Shown here: in pieces, positions 1 to 8,224 of the stretch | How positions within the stretch are numbered: position 1 is the stretch's first letter | How the letters are laid out: the number at the start of each line of letters is the position of its first letter | DNA from: Acidaminobacter sp. JC074 | GTDB taxonomy: Bacteria; Bacillota; Clostridia; Peptostreptococcales; Acidaminobacteraceae | Direction of reading: 5' to 3' | Assembly (NCBI RefSeq): GCF_022496765.1 | Contig: NZ_VANV01000002.1 | Location: 248,001-312,000 of the forward strand | Length of the DNA stretch: 64,000 bases | Made by a program: the position numbers and the translations under genes | Notes under the pieces: model-generated | Database searches by the model: none | Told to the model about the DNA's origin: nothing | What the model saw: only the letters and a program-made list of their open reading frames with translations

Positions 1-803
1 GCATCTTCGATATGGGCGTTTCTGGTGCTGCTTTAGCAACCATCATTGGACAATTTTCTGGTCTAAGTATTTTACTTTCTTTTTACTTAAGAGGCAAGAG
101 CCAACTTAGACTTAACATAAAAGACTTGATACCTGATGTCAAACTGATTTTAGAAATCGTTTCTATAGGTTTTGCATCTTTTGTTTCAACCATGGGCACT
201 AGCATAGCCATGGCCTTTATGAATGTATCATTATCTTCTTACGGCGGCTTAGGCGCTGTTACAGCCATGGGTGCCATCAACTCATTATATACATTTTTTA
301 TAATGCCGATTATGGGCATCACTCAAGGCATGCAGCCTATTATAGGCTACAATCACGGTGCCGGCTTAAAGACTAGGGTCAATCAAACCCTGAAATACGG
401 TATAGGGGTAGGGATGTCATTTTCAATACTCGTATTTGTGTTACTACAAGCATTTCCAACGACCTTTATAGGTATGTTTTTAGATCCTTCATCAGAAACC
501 ATAGACATTGCCGTCAATGGTCTGAGAATTTATATAGCCATGTTACCTCTTCTTAGCATTAACATCATGGGGGTGTCTTATTTCCAATCTACAGCCAAAG
601 GAAAAACATCTATGGTATTAGGCATGCTCAGACAGTTTGTTATCTTAGTACCTATGTTGCTTGTCTTACCATCGATTCTTGGTTTAAGTGGTGTTTGGCT
701 TGCCGTCCCGCTTTCAGATGGACTGGCTATTCTGGCAACACTAGTCTTATTAGTCAGTGATACTAGGGGCAGACAAGGTATAAATCTTTTAGATGCAGCT
801 TAA
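1..803 (+). CDS. MATE family multidrug/solute efflux transporter, 3' part
   Basis: C-terminal part of a polytopic membrane exporter. The reading frame is open to the left edge (codons in phase with position 3), so the real start lies outside the window and the ATG at 12 is internal. The fragment contains GVSGAALATIIGQ, a MATE-type motif, and several hydrophobic helices. A second MATE-like repeat (GMQPIIGYNHGAG) follows. MATE proteins use a Na+ or H+ gradient to export cationic compounds. The MarR regulator just downstream might control it or a divergent target. The family call is firm; the substrate is unknown. Confidence 0.9.
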   Translation, partial: IFDMGVSGAALATIIGQFSGLSILLSFYLRGKSQLRLNIKDLIPDVKLILEIVSIGFASFVSTMGTSIAMAFMNVSLSSYGGLGAVTAMGAINSLYTFFIMPIMGITQGMQPIIGYNHGAGLKTRVNQTLKYGIGVGMSFSILVFVLLQAFPTTFIGMFLDPSSETIDIAVNGLRIYIAMLPLLSINIMGVSYFQSTAKGKTSMVLGMLRQFVILVPMLLVLPSILGLSGVWLAVPLSDGLAILATLVLLVSDTRGRQGINLLDAA

Positions 804-805
804 CC

Positions 806-835
806 ATGACACTTAAGCTCAATTTGTGCTATAAT
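806..835 (+). promoter_or_regulatory. Promoter of the MarR gene
   Basis: ATGACA (806-811) and TATAAT (830-835) are separated by 18 bp, 22 bp upstream of the MarR start. This gives marR its own promoter, although it closely follows the MATE gene. Confidence 0.6.
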
Positions 836-857
836 AAGTGACGAAAGAAGGTAGTAT

Positions 858-1346
858 ATGAAAGAAGTTAAAAAATTCTCTGAACATGATATGGAACATA
901 TTATGTATATGCGAGCACAAATGGAACATCTTTTTTTCAGAGGTTTCATTAAGGAATATGATTTACCTAAAGGTGTTAAACAATCGCATGCTATAACTAT
1001 GATTATTTTATATTTCCATCCAAACGAATCCATGTCTAAGTTAAGCAAGGGTTTAAACATGGAAAAGGGTTCTATTACAACGGTTGTAGATAAGCTTGTA
1101 AAGCTTGGTTATGCAGTCAGTGAAAGGTCAACAAGTGATAGGCGTGTTTATCATATAAATTTGACTGAAACTGGTATGGCCTTTGCCAAGAAGTTTACAA
1201 GTGATCATAAGGCTTATATAGGTTCTTTAATGGATCAACTGGACCAAGAATCACGAGATGAGTTTTTTAAAGCTGCTGGCGTCATCAGCAAAACCTTGGA
1301 GAGACTGGGTGCTGATTTTTATAGAGAAAAGTGTGATAGCAAGTAA
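858..1346 (+). CDS. MarR family transcriptional regulator
   Basis: A 162-residue winged-helix regulator. The central part (about residues 45-110) shows the MarR pattern: a helix-turn-helix around MSKLSKGLNMEKGSITTVVDKLVKLGYA, then the wing with the SDRRVYHINLTETG signature (D-R-R). MarR proteins are dimeric repressors that usually control nearby exporter or stress genes and often respond to phenolic ligands. It has its own promoter and a U-tailed terminator that overlaps its stop codon, so it is a single-gene transcript. Target and ligand cannot be read from the sequence. Confidence 0.92.
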   Translation: MKEVKKFSEHDMEHIMYMRAQMEHLFFRGFIKEYDLPKGVKQSHAITMIILYFHPNESMSKLSKGLNMEKGSITTVVDKLVKLGYAVSERSTSDRRVYHINLTETGMAFAKKFTSDHKAYIGSLMDQLDQESRDEFFKAAGVISKTLERLGADFYREKCDSK

Positions 1347-1362
1347 TACTTGCTATTTTTTT
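1337..1362 (+). terminator. Rho-independent terminator after marR
   Basis: Stem TAGCAAGT/ACTTGCTA with loop AAT and seven T residues. The marR stop codon lies in the loop. Confidence 0.85.
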
Positions 1363-1371
1363 GTAGTGATT

Positions 1372-1391
1372 TTTACTAAAGATTTAGTAAA
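1372..1391. promoter_or_regulatory. Palindromic operator upstream of the GH42 gene
   Basis: Perfect 9-bp inverted repeat TTTACTAAA / TTTAGTAAA with a 2-bp centre, ending 4 bp before the -35 box of the GH42 promoter. The position fits an operator for a sugar-responsive regulator. The cognate protein is not identified. Confidence 0.55.
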
Positions 1392-1395
1392 CTTC

Positions 1396-1424
1396 TTGAC
1401 AAGTCCATGCTGAAAATAGATAAT
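1396..1424 (+). promoter_or_regulatory. Promoter of the GH42 beta-galactosidase
   Basis: TTGACA (1396-1401), 17-bp spacer, GATAAT (1419-1424). Transcription would start near 1431, downstream of the ATG at 1407, which argues for the ATG at 1458 as the true start. Confidence 0.65.
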
Positions 1425-1457
1425 GATGTCATCAAGAATAGAAAGTTGAGTGAAAAA

Positions 1458-3356
1458 ATGAAAGTTAAAGGCATAGCATATTATCCCGAGCATTGGGAGC
1501 AATCAAACTGGGATAAGGACTTAAAAAGAATAAAAGAAATGGGTGTCAATACCATTCGTATAGGTGAGTTTATGTGGTCTCTATTAGAGCCGCGTGAAGG
1601 TGAGTTTGATTTTACATTACTAGATCAAATGATAGAAAAGATATCCTCTTATGGTTTTGATATCTTGCTTGGAACACCAACGGCTACTTTTCCAGTCTGG
1701 ACCCTAAAAAATTACTCAAACATAATGGCTGTTGATGAAATGGGTAGACAAAGAAAATACGGTACAAGAAGACAATACTGCTACAATTCTAAAGATTATC
1801 TTCGTCTATCTAGAATCATTACAGGGAAGATGGTTGAAAGATATGCTGATGTCAAAAATATCATTGGCATTCAAATAGACAATGAAATAGGTCATGAGGG
1901 CAGTGACTTTTGTCAGTGTGATAACTGTAGAAGGGGCTTTTCAGACTTTTTAGAGAGAAAATATGATAGCGTTGATCATATGAATCAAGTATATGGCAAT
2001 GTTTTCTGGGGACAAAACTTTATTGAGTTTTCAGATGTGGAAGTGCCATTTGGTGATCTTTTAGGCCATAATCCATCTCTTAGACTGGATTATGCAAGAT
2101 TTCTATCTGAGTCTACAGTAGCTTACTGTGATGAAATGCTTCAGGTTGTTCATAAGTTTAAAGGAGATCACCAAGAGGTAACAACGAATCTTCCAGGAGG
2201 TTTGTTTAACAAATGGTTTGATGCCAATAAACTGGTTGAAAATATTGATTTTGTATCTTTTGACAACTACCCAATCTGGGGTGGTGAAATCAACAATGCT
2301 GATGATGCCAAGGTAGCTATGGAACTGGATATGATTCGTGGTTTAAAAGAAAAGAAGTTCTGGATAGTCGAGGAACTCATAGGTGCTCAAGGCCATGATT
2401 ATGTGGGTTGGTTACCAAGACCGGGTCAAGCCAAGTTATGGGCTATGCAGGCTCATTTAAGAGGTGCTGAAAATATTTTCTTCTTTAGGTATAAGGGCCT
2501 AAATAAGGGGGAAGAACAGTTCTGCCAGGGTGTGTACGATGTAGACGACGAACTAAATGATAAGTTCTATGAAGTTAAGGATTTCTTTGAAGATGTTTCT
2601 AAAGACTTTAATACAGAGGATTTAGCTAGTAACAACAAAGTGGCACTTTTATATGATTTTGATAATATTTGGTCTTGGAAAATTCAACCACAATCAAGTG
2701 AATATAACTTCTTAAAAGAATTTATGAAGTACTACAGACCCTTGTATGAACTTGGTCTAGGTGTAGATGTCATTTCGACTGATAAGGATTTCAGTCATTA
2801 TGATATGGTTATTCTGCCTAACATGCAGATTGTTTCGGATGATTTATACCAAAGACTTGAGGCCTTTACAAATGAAAATAAAACTCTAATTTTCGGTTAT
2901 CGTTCAGGCATTAGAAACAAACAAAACAATATGAGACTAGGCAAGAACATCTTACAAGATATGATAGGGGCTACCATTGAGCAGTATGAAGCCATGGGTG
3001 AATCGAGTGATTTAGCTGTTGATTACAAGTCTATAAAGTATCCGTTAAGTGTATGGAGAGATATTTTACGACTAAATACTGCTGAGAAACTTGTGGGTTA
3101 CAATGATTATGGTTTTGAGAATAAGTCATGTGTGACTAAGAATAACTATAACAAGTCAGCTGTTTACTACATGGGCGCTTCACTGGATTGTGATCTCATG
3201 AAAGAACTTTACAAGGACATCTTAAAAGATAGTCAGATAGCTTTTTATGAAACAAGTAATGAGAGAATTCAGCTGAACGATAAGACATTTGAATTAAATC
3301 ATTCATTTGAAGAAGTAAGTGGTTTAAAACCTGTTTCTTATAAAAAACAAGCCTAG
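1458..3356 (+). CDS. Beta-galactosidase, glycoside hydrolase family 42
   Basis: About 632 residues. Retaining GH42 enzymes hydrolyse terminal beta-D-galactosides. The N-terminal TIM barrel begins at GIAYYPEHW. The acid/base Glu lies in QIDNEIGHE (about E143) and the likely nucleophile in WIVEELIG (about E305). A zinc-type cysteine cluster CQCDNCRRGF follows the first motif, as in many GH42 enzymes. There is no signal peptide, so it is cytoplasmic. I chose the ATG at 1458 because the promoter -10 box overlaps the earlier ATG at 1407 and the family homology begins here. The alpha-galactosidase and sugar ABC importer downstream suggest uptake and cleavage of mixed galacto-oligosaccharides. Confidence 0.9.
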   Translation: MKVKGIAYYPEHWEQSNWDKDLKRIKEMGVNTIRIGEFMWSLLEPREGEFDFTLLDQMIEKISSYGFDILLGTPTATFPVWTLKNYSNIMAVDEMGRQRKYGTRRQYCYNSKDYLRLSRIITGKMVERYADVKNIIGIQIDNEIGHEGSDFCQCDNCRRGFSDFLERKYDSVDHMNQVYGNVFWGQNFIEFSDVEVPFGDLLGHNPSLRLDYARFLSESTVAYCDEMLQVVHKFKGDHQEVTTNLPGGLFNKWFDANKLVENIDFVSFDNYPIWGGEINNADDAKVAMELDMIRGLKEKKFWIVEELIGAQGHDYVGWLPRPGQAKLWAMQAHLRGAENIFFFRYKGLNKGEEQFCQGVYDVDDELNDKFYEVKDFFEDVSKDFNTEDLASNNKVALLYDFDNIWSWKIQPQSSEYNFLKEFMKYYRPLYELGLGVDVISTDKDFSHYDMVILPNMQIVSDDLYQRLEAFTNENKTLIFGYRSGIRNKQNNMRLGKNILQDMIGATIEQYEAMGESSDLAVDYKSIKYPLSVWRDILRLNTAEKLVGYNDYGFENKSCVTKNNYNKSAVYYMGASLDCDLMKELYKDILKDSQIAFYETSNERIQLNDKTFELNHSFEEVSGLKPVSYKKQA

Positions 3357-3367
3357 TGCTTGTTTTT
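3342..3367 (+). terminator. Terminator after the GH42 gene
   Basis: Stem AAAACAAGC/GCTTGTTTT around loop CTAGT, which contains the stop codon, followed by a T-rich tail. Confidence 0.75.
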
Positions 3368-3408
3368 GGTCGTTTGAGGTATAATGATAGTGTAGAGAAA
3401 GGCCTTTT

Positions 3409-5172
3409 ATGAACTTTAACAATATATCTATAAAACGGAAAATAACTTATCTGTATTTACCTTTTGTTGTTTTACCCCTGCTTTTGTTTTTCTTTTTTTC
3501 AACCAATCTTTATGAGGCTTCAATTATCACGAGAAGTCAGGAAAGCATGGAAGACAGCAACATTTTAATATCGGATAGAATTGATGATATCTTATCAGAG
3601 GCAGAGAGTGCTGCCACTTATTTGACTATTTCTATCAATACCTTGATCAACAATCAAGCTTATCAGGGACGCTTAAGTGACGACATTCAGTTGTATAACT
3701 TGATTTCAAATGAGCTTTCTTATGCCATTTTAATCAACAAGCATATTGACTCTATTGCCTTTTATGATGTCAATCAGACTCTTTATTATACAGACCACCG
3801 TTTAGGTGTAGGCAAAGAAAAGATAGAGGACTACAGTCTTTCAAAGTCTTTGCTTACATCTGCCGGTAATAACCTATGGGGTAAGATGACCAGGAGAGAT
3901 TTTTTAGTCAAGTCACCAGATCAACCTGTAATGACTTTGGGTAAGAAGGTTTGGAACATTAATACAGGTGAGACCATTGGCTATCTATATATCAATATTT
4001 CTGACCAAACCATTAAAAGCGTCTTCGAAAGTCAAATATCAGACTATTATATCTATCAGGGGGATAAACTCTTGACGTCCCTTGTCGACAATGAGGATAC
4101 AGGACTTGAAAGGCATGAGGTAGCAGAACTTTTGGCTGATACCAATCTTTCTAATGTTATTAGAAAATCACCTAGAAAATATTTGATTTCGAAAATAGAT
4201 ATTGATCGAGTGGACTGGACTCTGATTAGCCAGACAAACTTAGAAGATGTGACCACCGATTTAGATAATTTACTGCTGATACTGTCCTTTATTTTAATAG
4301 CCATTTTAATAATGAATGTACTCATATCTGTTGTACTAAACAGGATGATTACAAGTCCAATTGTAAGGCTTAGAGAAGGATTAGAGGAGATATCAAAAGG
4401 TAATTTTGATTATAGGTTTGCTATGAAAACAAATGATGAGATAGGTGTATTTGCCTCTTCCTTTAACCATATGTCTGAACAGATTAGAAATCTTTTAAGT
4501 CAGGTAGAGTTAGAAGAGGAACAGAAACGAATCTTTGAGCTTGCTCTTATACAACAGCAGATCAAGCCACATTTTCTCTATAATACTTTAGACATCATTT
4601 TAAAACTTTCAGAAATGGGCCAGTCTAGAAAAGCACAGAAAGTCACCAAACGTTTGGCTGATTATTACAAACATTCTTTATCAGGAGGATCGGATGTGGT
4701 CAGTTTAGAAAATGAGATTAAGATCACTCGTGACTATCTGGAACTCCAAAAAATCAGATATTCCGATATTTTGGATTATGACATTGATCTTAAAAATGAT
4801 ATGTCAGACCGTGTCATACCAAAGCTGACCTTACAGCCGCTTGTTGAAAATGCCATTTATCATGGTCTTAAATACAAAGAATCACCTGGAAAAATCATCA
4901 TTTCAGATGAAATGACAGAGGATGATTATTATATTATTGTCAGTGATGATGGTGTAGGTATTTCTGAAGAGGGGCTAGCGGCCATGCATTTATACCTAGA
5001 AGAAAATGAGTTTGATTACAACAAGGAGATTTCAGAAAGTTTTGGTATGAGAAATGTCAACTACAGGTTGAAACTCTTTTTCGGCATCAAGTATGGGCTG
5101 GATATGACAAGTGAAATAAATGTAGGCACTGAAGTTAGAATAAAACTACCGAGGTATAAAAAATATGATTAA
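3409..5172 (+). CDS. YesM-type sensor histidine kinase
   Basis: A 587-residue membrane kinase. TM1 is at about residues 12-32, an extracytoplasmic sensor region reaches to about 288, TM2 is at about 289-310, then HAMP (ITSPIVRLREGLEEISKGNFDY), a His_kinase domain with QQQIKPHFLYNTLD (phospho-acceptor H388) and an HATPase with N box LVENAIYHG (N481) and G box SDDGVGIS. It phosphorylates the YesN-type regulator, whose start overlaps this stop codon by 8 bp. YesMN pairs usually control neighbouring carbohydrate ABC importers. A TATAAT at 3380-3385 is the likely -10 element; no good -35 is seen. Confidence 0.93.
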   Translation: MNFNNISIKRKITYLYLPFVVLPLLLFFFFSTNLYEASIITRSQESMEDSNILISDRIDDILSEAESAATYLTISINTLINNQAYQGRLSDDIQLYNLISNELSYAILINKHIDSIAFYDVNQTLYYTDHRLGVGKEKIEDYSLSKSLLTSAGNNLWGKMTRRDFLVKSPDQPVMTLGKKVWNINTGETIGYLYINISDQTIKSVFESQISDYYIYQGDKLLTSLVDNEDTGLERHEVAELLADTNLSNVIRKSPRKYLISKIDIDRVDWTLISQTNLEDVTTDLDNLLLILSFILIAILIMNVLISVVLNRMITSPIVRLREGLEEISKGNFDYRFAMKTNDEIGVFASSFNHMSEQIRNLLSQVELEEEQKRIFELALIQQQIKPHFLYNTLDIILKLSEMGQSRKAQKVTKRLADYYKHSLSGGSDVVSLENEIKITRDYLELQKIRYSDILDYDIDLKNDMSDRVIPKLTLQPLVENAIYHGLKYKESPGKIIISDEMTEDDYYIIVSDDGVGISEEGLAAMHLYLEENEFDYNKEISESFGMRNVNYRLKLFFGIKYGLDMTSEINVGTEVRIKLPRYKKYD

Positions 5173-5554
5173 GGTGATGATTGTAGATGATATGCCCATC
5201 TTTAGAGAATATCTAAGAGAGGCCATAGATTGGGCGCATTATGGATTTGAAATATGCTGTGAGGCAAAAAATGGTAAGGAAGCGCTAGACCTTCTAGAGG
5301 TACATGAACCAGATATTGTCTTATCTGATATTACGATGCCTTTTATAGATGGTTTGGAGTTGTCTGAACTTTTAAAGGACAAGTATCAAAATACAGAAGT
5401 TGTTTTAATTACGGGCAACAGCGAGTTTGAGTATGCTAAAAAAGCTGTAAAACTCGGTGTAGCTGATTACATCGTTAAGCCCTTTGAAAAAGAAGAGTTA
5501 ATTGTAACTCTTTTAAAGCTAAAAGACAACATCACAAAAGCCATGGAAGTGTAA
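5165..5554 (+). CDS. Response regulator receiver domain (N-terminal fragment of YesN)
   Basis: The 129-residue CheY-like receiver accepts phosphate from the upstream YesM kinase. It has the acidic pocket VDD near the start, phospho-acceptor D55 in LSDITMPFIDG, the conserved Thr/Ser region LITGNSEF and Lys in VKPFEKEE. It overlaps the kinase gene by 8 bp, so the two are translationally coupled. A TAA after AMEV ends it where the linker helix to the effector domain should begin. A stand-alone receiver could still drain phosphate but could not regulate transcription. Confidence 0.85.
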   Translation: MIKVMIVDDMPIFREYLREAIDWAHYGFEICCEAKNGKEALDLLEVHEPDIVLSDITMPFIDGLELSELLKDKYQNTEVVLITGNSEFEYAKKAVKLGVADYIVKPFEKEELIVTLLKLKDNITKAMEV

Positions 5555-5692
5555 ATTGAGAAAAAAGATGAAAAGCTTAAACTAAGAGACCAACTTTTAA
5601 GAAGGCTGATTTACTCTGAGGATATCAAGGACATCAGCTATGAAGAACTGACAAGGCTTGATATTAACATCAGTGACAATAATACCTTCTAC

Positions 5693-6739
5693 ATGACTGT
5701 TATAGAAACAGAATCCTCGCTTACTGAAATGGAGGATTCTGAGTACGCCCTTAATTGGAAGAGTGTGATTGGTTCTTTATACAGTGATTATGTCCATATT
5801 GATGGTCTTCAACTACTTTTTAAAGACTATGAAAGTCGAATTGTTGTTCTGAGTATGCCGGATGGCCATGATTACGATATGGACAAACATGAACTTGAAA
5901 TCTTTATTGAAATGTTAAAGGAAAAAACAGGTCTTGATGTAACCATCGGTGTGGGCAAACTTTCTAAAGGTTTGTCTGGTTTTAGATCTTCCTATTTGAC
6001 ATCTTTAAATACGCTAAACAATCGATTTGTAAAAGGCAAGAATCGAGTGCTTTTTTATGAAGCCATTAGTGATGATCAAAGGGGTTATGGCTTTTATTCA
6101 GCAGAAGTCAACGAAGTCATCATCAATCATTTGAATCAGCTTAATAAAGAGAAAGTTTTAGAAGTATTAGATGATATCTTTTTAGAGGCAGACACTCTCA
6201 ATTACAGCCATGAGTATAGAAGAATGGTATGTATGGGACTTGCAAGCCTTCTAATGTCTTATGTGGTTAAGGTGGGAAAAAATATTCGAGACATATTCCC
6301 AGATGAGTTCAAACCTTATGGTATTCTTGATGAGTCCTCTGGTCTTAAACAGAAGGAGATCATACAAGCTTACTATGTAAGTGTGATAGATTACCTAGAA
6401 AAGAACAGGTTGTCGCAAACTTCCTTAGTGGCGAGTAACATAAAAAAATGTATTGATGAAAACTATCATTTAGAAGATTTTTCTATGAATACCTTGATAC
6501 ATGAACTCTTGATGAACCAGACATATCTTAGAAAGATGTTTAAAAGTGTCTATCATATGACCATCTCTGAATACCTTGTCAAGGTAAGGATGGAAGGGGC
6601 TAAAGCCTTGATTATAGAAGATAAGTTTAAGCTATCTGCCATAGCTGAAATGGTTGGTTACAAGGATCCAGGCTATTTTTCACGTTCCTTTAAGAAATAC
6701 TATGGCGTTTCTCCCAGTGAATTTCATAAATCGTTGTAA
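5693..6739 (+). CDS. AraC-type DNA-binding part of YesN (C-terminal fragment)
   Basis: This 348-residue frame starts at the first ATG after the stop codon, but no ribosome binding site precedes it and the homologous frame extends back to 5555. The last 100 residues form an AraC/XylS double helix-turn-helix (LLMNQTYLRKMFKSVY and AIAEMVGYKDPGYFSRSFKKYYGVSPSEFH). The domain is intact, including the conserved second helix-turn-helix. Two direct repeats directly after the gene are a plausible binding site. Whether this fragment is translated by reinitiation is unknown. Confidence 0.8.
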   Translation: MTVIETESSLTEMEDSEYALNWKSVIGSLYSDYVHIDGLQLLFKDYESRIVVLSMPDGHDYDMDKHELEIFIEMLKEKTGLDVTIGVGKLSKGLSGFRSSYLTSLNTLNNRFVKGKNRVLFYEAISDDQRGYGFYSAEVNEVIINHLNQLNKEKVLEVLDDIFLEADTLNYSHEYRRMVCMGLASLLMSYVVKVGKNIRDIFPDEFKPYGILDESSGLKQKEIIQAYYVSVIDYLEKNRLSQTSLVASNIKKCIDENYHLEDFSMNTLIHELLMNQTYLRKMFKSVYHMTISEYLVKVRMEGAKALIIEDKFKLSAIAEMVGYKDPGYFSRSFKKYYGVSPSEFHKSL

Positions 6740-6743
6740 AATT

Positions 6744-6778
6744 CAAAACTATTTTGAAAAGTACAAATCTGTTTTGAA
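6744..6778 (+). promoter_or_regulatory. Direct-repeat operator upstream of the sugar-binding-protein gene
   Basis: CAAAACTATTTTGAA (6744-6758) is repeated as CAAATCTGTTTTGAA (6764-6778) with a 20-bp period, about two helical turns. The first copy is also palindromic (TTCAAAA/TTTTGAA). AraC-family proteins commonly bind such direct repeats, so YesN is the natural candidate. Confidence 0.5.
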
Positions 6779-6853
6779 TATTACATTCTTTTTAAAGCTT
6801 TATAAAGATATACTGTGAAGCATAGGAAAACGTTTATATCAACAGGGGGACAT

Positions 6854-8161
6854 ATGAAGAAAATATTATCATTATTGTTAATCTTAGCATTAACATTAGG
6901 TCTATTTGCTGGTTGTGCTTCAAATAATGAAGCTGAAACAAGTAGTGAAACTGCTACTGAAGCAGATGAAACAGTAACATTAAGAATTTATGCACAGTAT
7001 TCTGATGAAGATACAAAAGTGCCTTACGATTATGCTGTTGCTGAACTTGCAAAGAAATATCCAAATGTAAAGTTAGAACTTGATATTCAAGCACAAGATG
7101 ATGGTCAAAAGCTACAGACTTATGCTGCTACAGGTAACTTACCGGATATCTTCCAAGTAGGTTCGACACAAATTGAAACTTTTAAAGAGTCTGGCAACAT
7201 CTTAGTATTAGATGATTATGCTAAGTCTACAGGTTTCTTAGATCAAGCACATCCAAGTGCTGAAAACATTATTTACAATGAAGATGGTCACATCTATGCT
7301 TTCCCATATGCGGGTAATGAGCTTGTTATGTGGTATTACAACAGGGCAATCTTTGAAGAGTATGGTGTGAAAGTACCTGAAACTTATGAAGAGTTGTTAG
7401 AAGCCATTAAGGTATTTAATGAAAATGATATCATTCCAATGTCAATCTTTGCTAAAGAAAAATGGATCACAACTGCTATGTACGATGTACTTGCTACTAG
7501 ATTTGCACCTCAAGGTATCACTAAGTTAGACCTTGGTAATGGTAATGCTTCAGAAGAAGCTTATGTTAAAGCTGCTGAGACATTACAAGAGTTAGTAGAA
7601 GCTGGTATGTTCCCACAGGGTGCTACTAACTTAAACTACGACCAAGCGGCATCTTTATTCTATGAAGGTAAGGCTGCTATGTTCTTAAACGGTCAATGGG
7701 AAATTGAAGGTTCTACTGAAAAATTAGGTGAAAATGCTGATTGGATGTGGTATCCAGTAATGCCAGGTTATGAAGCTAACAAGTACGCTTTATCTGGTGG
7801 TGGTGCGCCAGGTGGTTATGCTGTTAATCCTAATTCAGAGCACAAAGATTTAGCTGCAGAAGTTGCTGCATTTATGTCAATGAAGTACTGTGAAGCTAAG
7901 TATATGAAGAGATCTAACCCTATCCTAGCTTTACAAGTGGATGAGTCTATTCAGCCTGAAAAGCCATTCCCAGCTATGATGGACAAACTTGCTTCTGAAA
8001 TGCAAAACATTACATCAACTACTAAATTTGCATGGGGCCTTACAAATCCACAATTTAAGGTAGCCATAGAGGATCAATCACAATTTTTAATGACACCTGA
8101 TTACACGCCTGAACAATTTGTTGAGGAATTAAACAAGGTAATTGAGAGAATGGGTCAATAA
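6854..8161 (+). CDS. Sugar ABC transporter substrate-binding lipoprotein
   Basis: A family 1 (MalE-like) extracellular solute-binding protein of 435 residues, anchored by a lipobox (LFAGC, Cys about 22) after a typical lysine-plus-hydrophobic signal peptide. The ATG at 6854 is chosen because AGGGGG lies 5 bases upstream and it gives a clean signal peptide; the GTG at 6815 would add an unlikely extension. Binding-protein motifs include FLNGQWEIEG and a GGGAPGGYAVN segment. It captures an oligosaccharide, probably a galactoside given the flanking GH42 and GH36 enzymes, and delivers it to the two permeases downstream. The ATPase is not encoded here; a shared MsmX-like ATPase elsewhere is likely. 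Confidence 0.92.
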   Translation: MKKILSLLLILALTLGLFAGCASNNEAETSSETATEADETVTLRIYAQYSDEDTKVPYDYAVAELAKKYPNVKLELDIQAQDDGQKLQTYAATGNLPDIFQVGSTQIETFKESGNILVLDDYAKSTGFLDQAHPSAENIIYNEDGHIYAFPYAGNELVMWYYNRAIFEEYGVKVPETYEELLEAIKVFNENDIIPMSIFAKEKWITTAMYDVLATRFAPQGITKLDLGNGNASEEAYVKAAETLQELVEAGMFPQGATNLNYDQAASLFYEGKAAMFLNGQWEIEGSTEKLGENADWMWYPVMPGYEANKYALSGGGAPGGYAVNPNSEHKDLAAEVAAFMSMKYCEAKYMKRSNPILALQVDESIQPEKPFPAMMDKLASEMQNITSTTKFAWGLTNPQFKVAIEDQSQFLMTPDYTPEQFVEELNKVIERMGQ

Positions 8162-8174
8162 GTATAAAACAAAC

Positions 8175-8207
8175 GGGCAATCTAGTCATAGATTGCTCCT
8201 ATTTTTT
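8175..8207 (+). terminator. Attenuating hairpin between binding protein and permeases
   Basis: Stem GCAATCTA/TAGATTGC, loop GTCA, and a run of T. It lies inside the operon, so it probably lowers permease expression relative to the more abundant binding protein. Confidence 0.7.
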
Positions 8208-8224
8208 AGGAAGGAAGGTAGCAC

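Larger units (their letters stand above)
5165..6739 (+). pseudogene. yesN-type AraC response regulator interrupted by one in-frame TAA
   Basis: Reading 5165 to 6739 in one frame gives a complete YesN-like regulator of about 525 codons (receiver, linker helix, middle domain, AraC helix-turn-helix) broken only by TAA at 5552-5554. The codons between the stop and the next in-frame ATG at 5693 still encode a sensible linker (IEKKDEKLKLRDQLLRRL). No deletion or frame change is needed. A CAA (Gln) to TAA change is the simplest explanation; a sequencing error is the alternative. If real, phosphorylation input is uncoupled from DNA binding. Confidence 0.75.

Noticed and set aside
1407..1457. Earlier ATG for the GH42 gene
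   Set aside because: The -10 box GATAAT at 1419-1424 overlaps this segment and no ribosome site precedes 1407.
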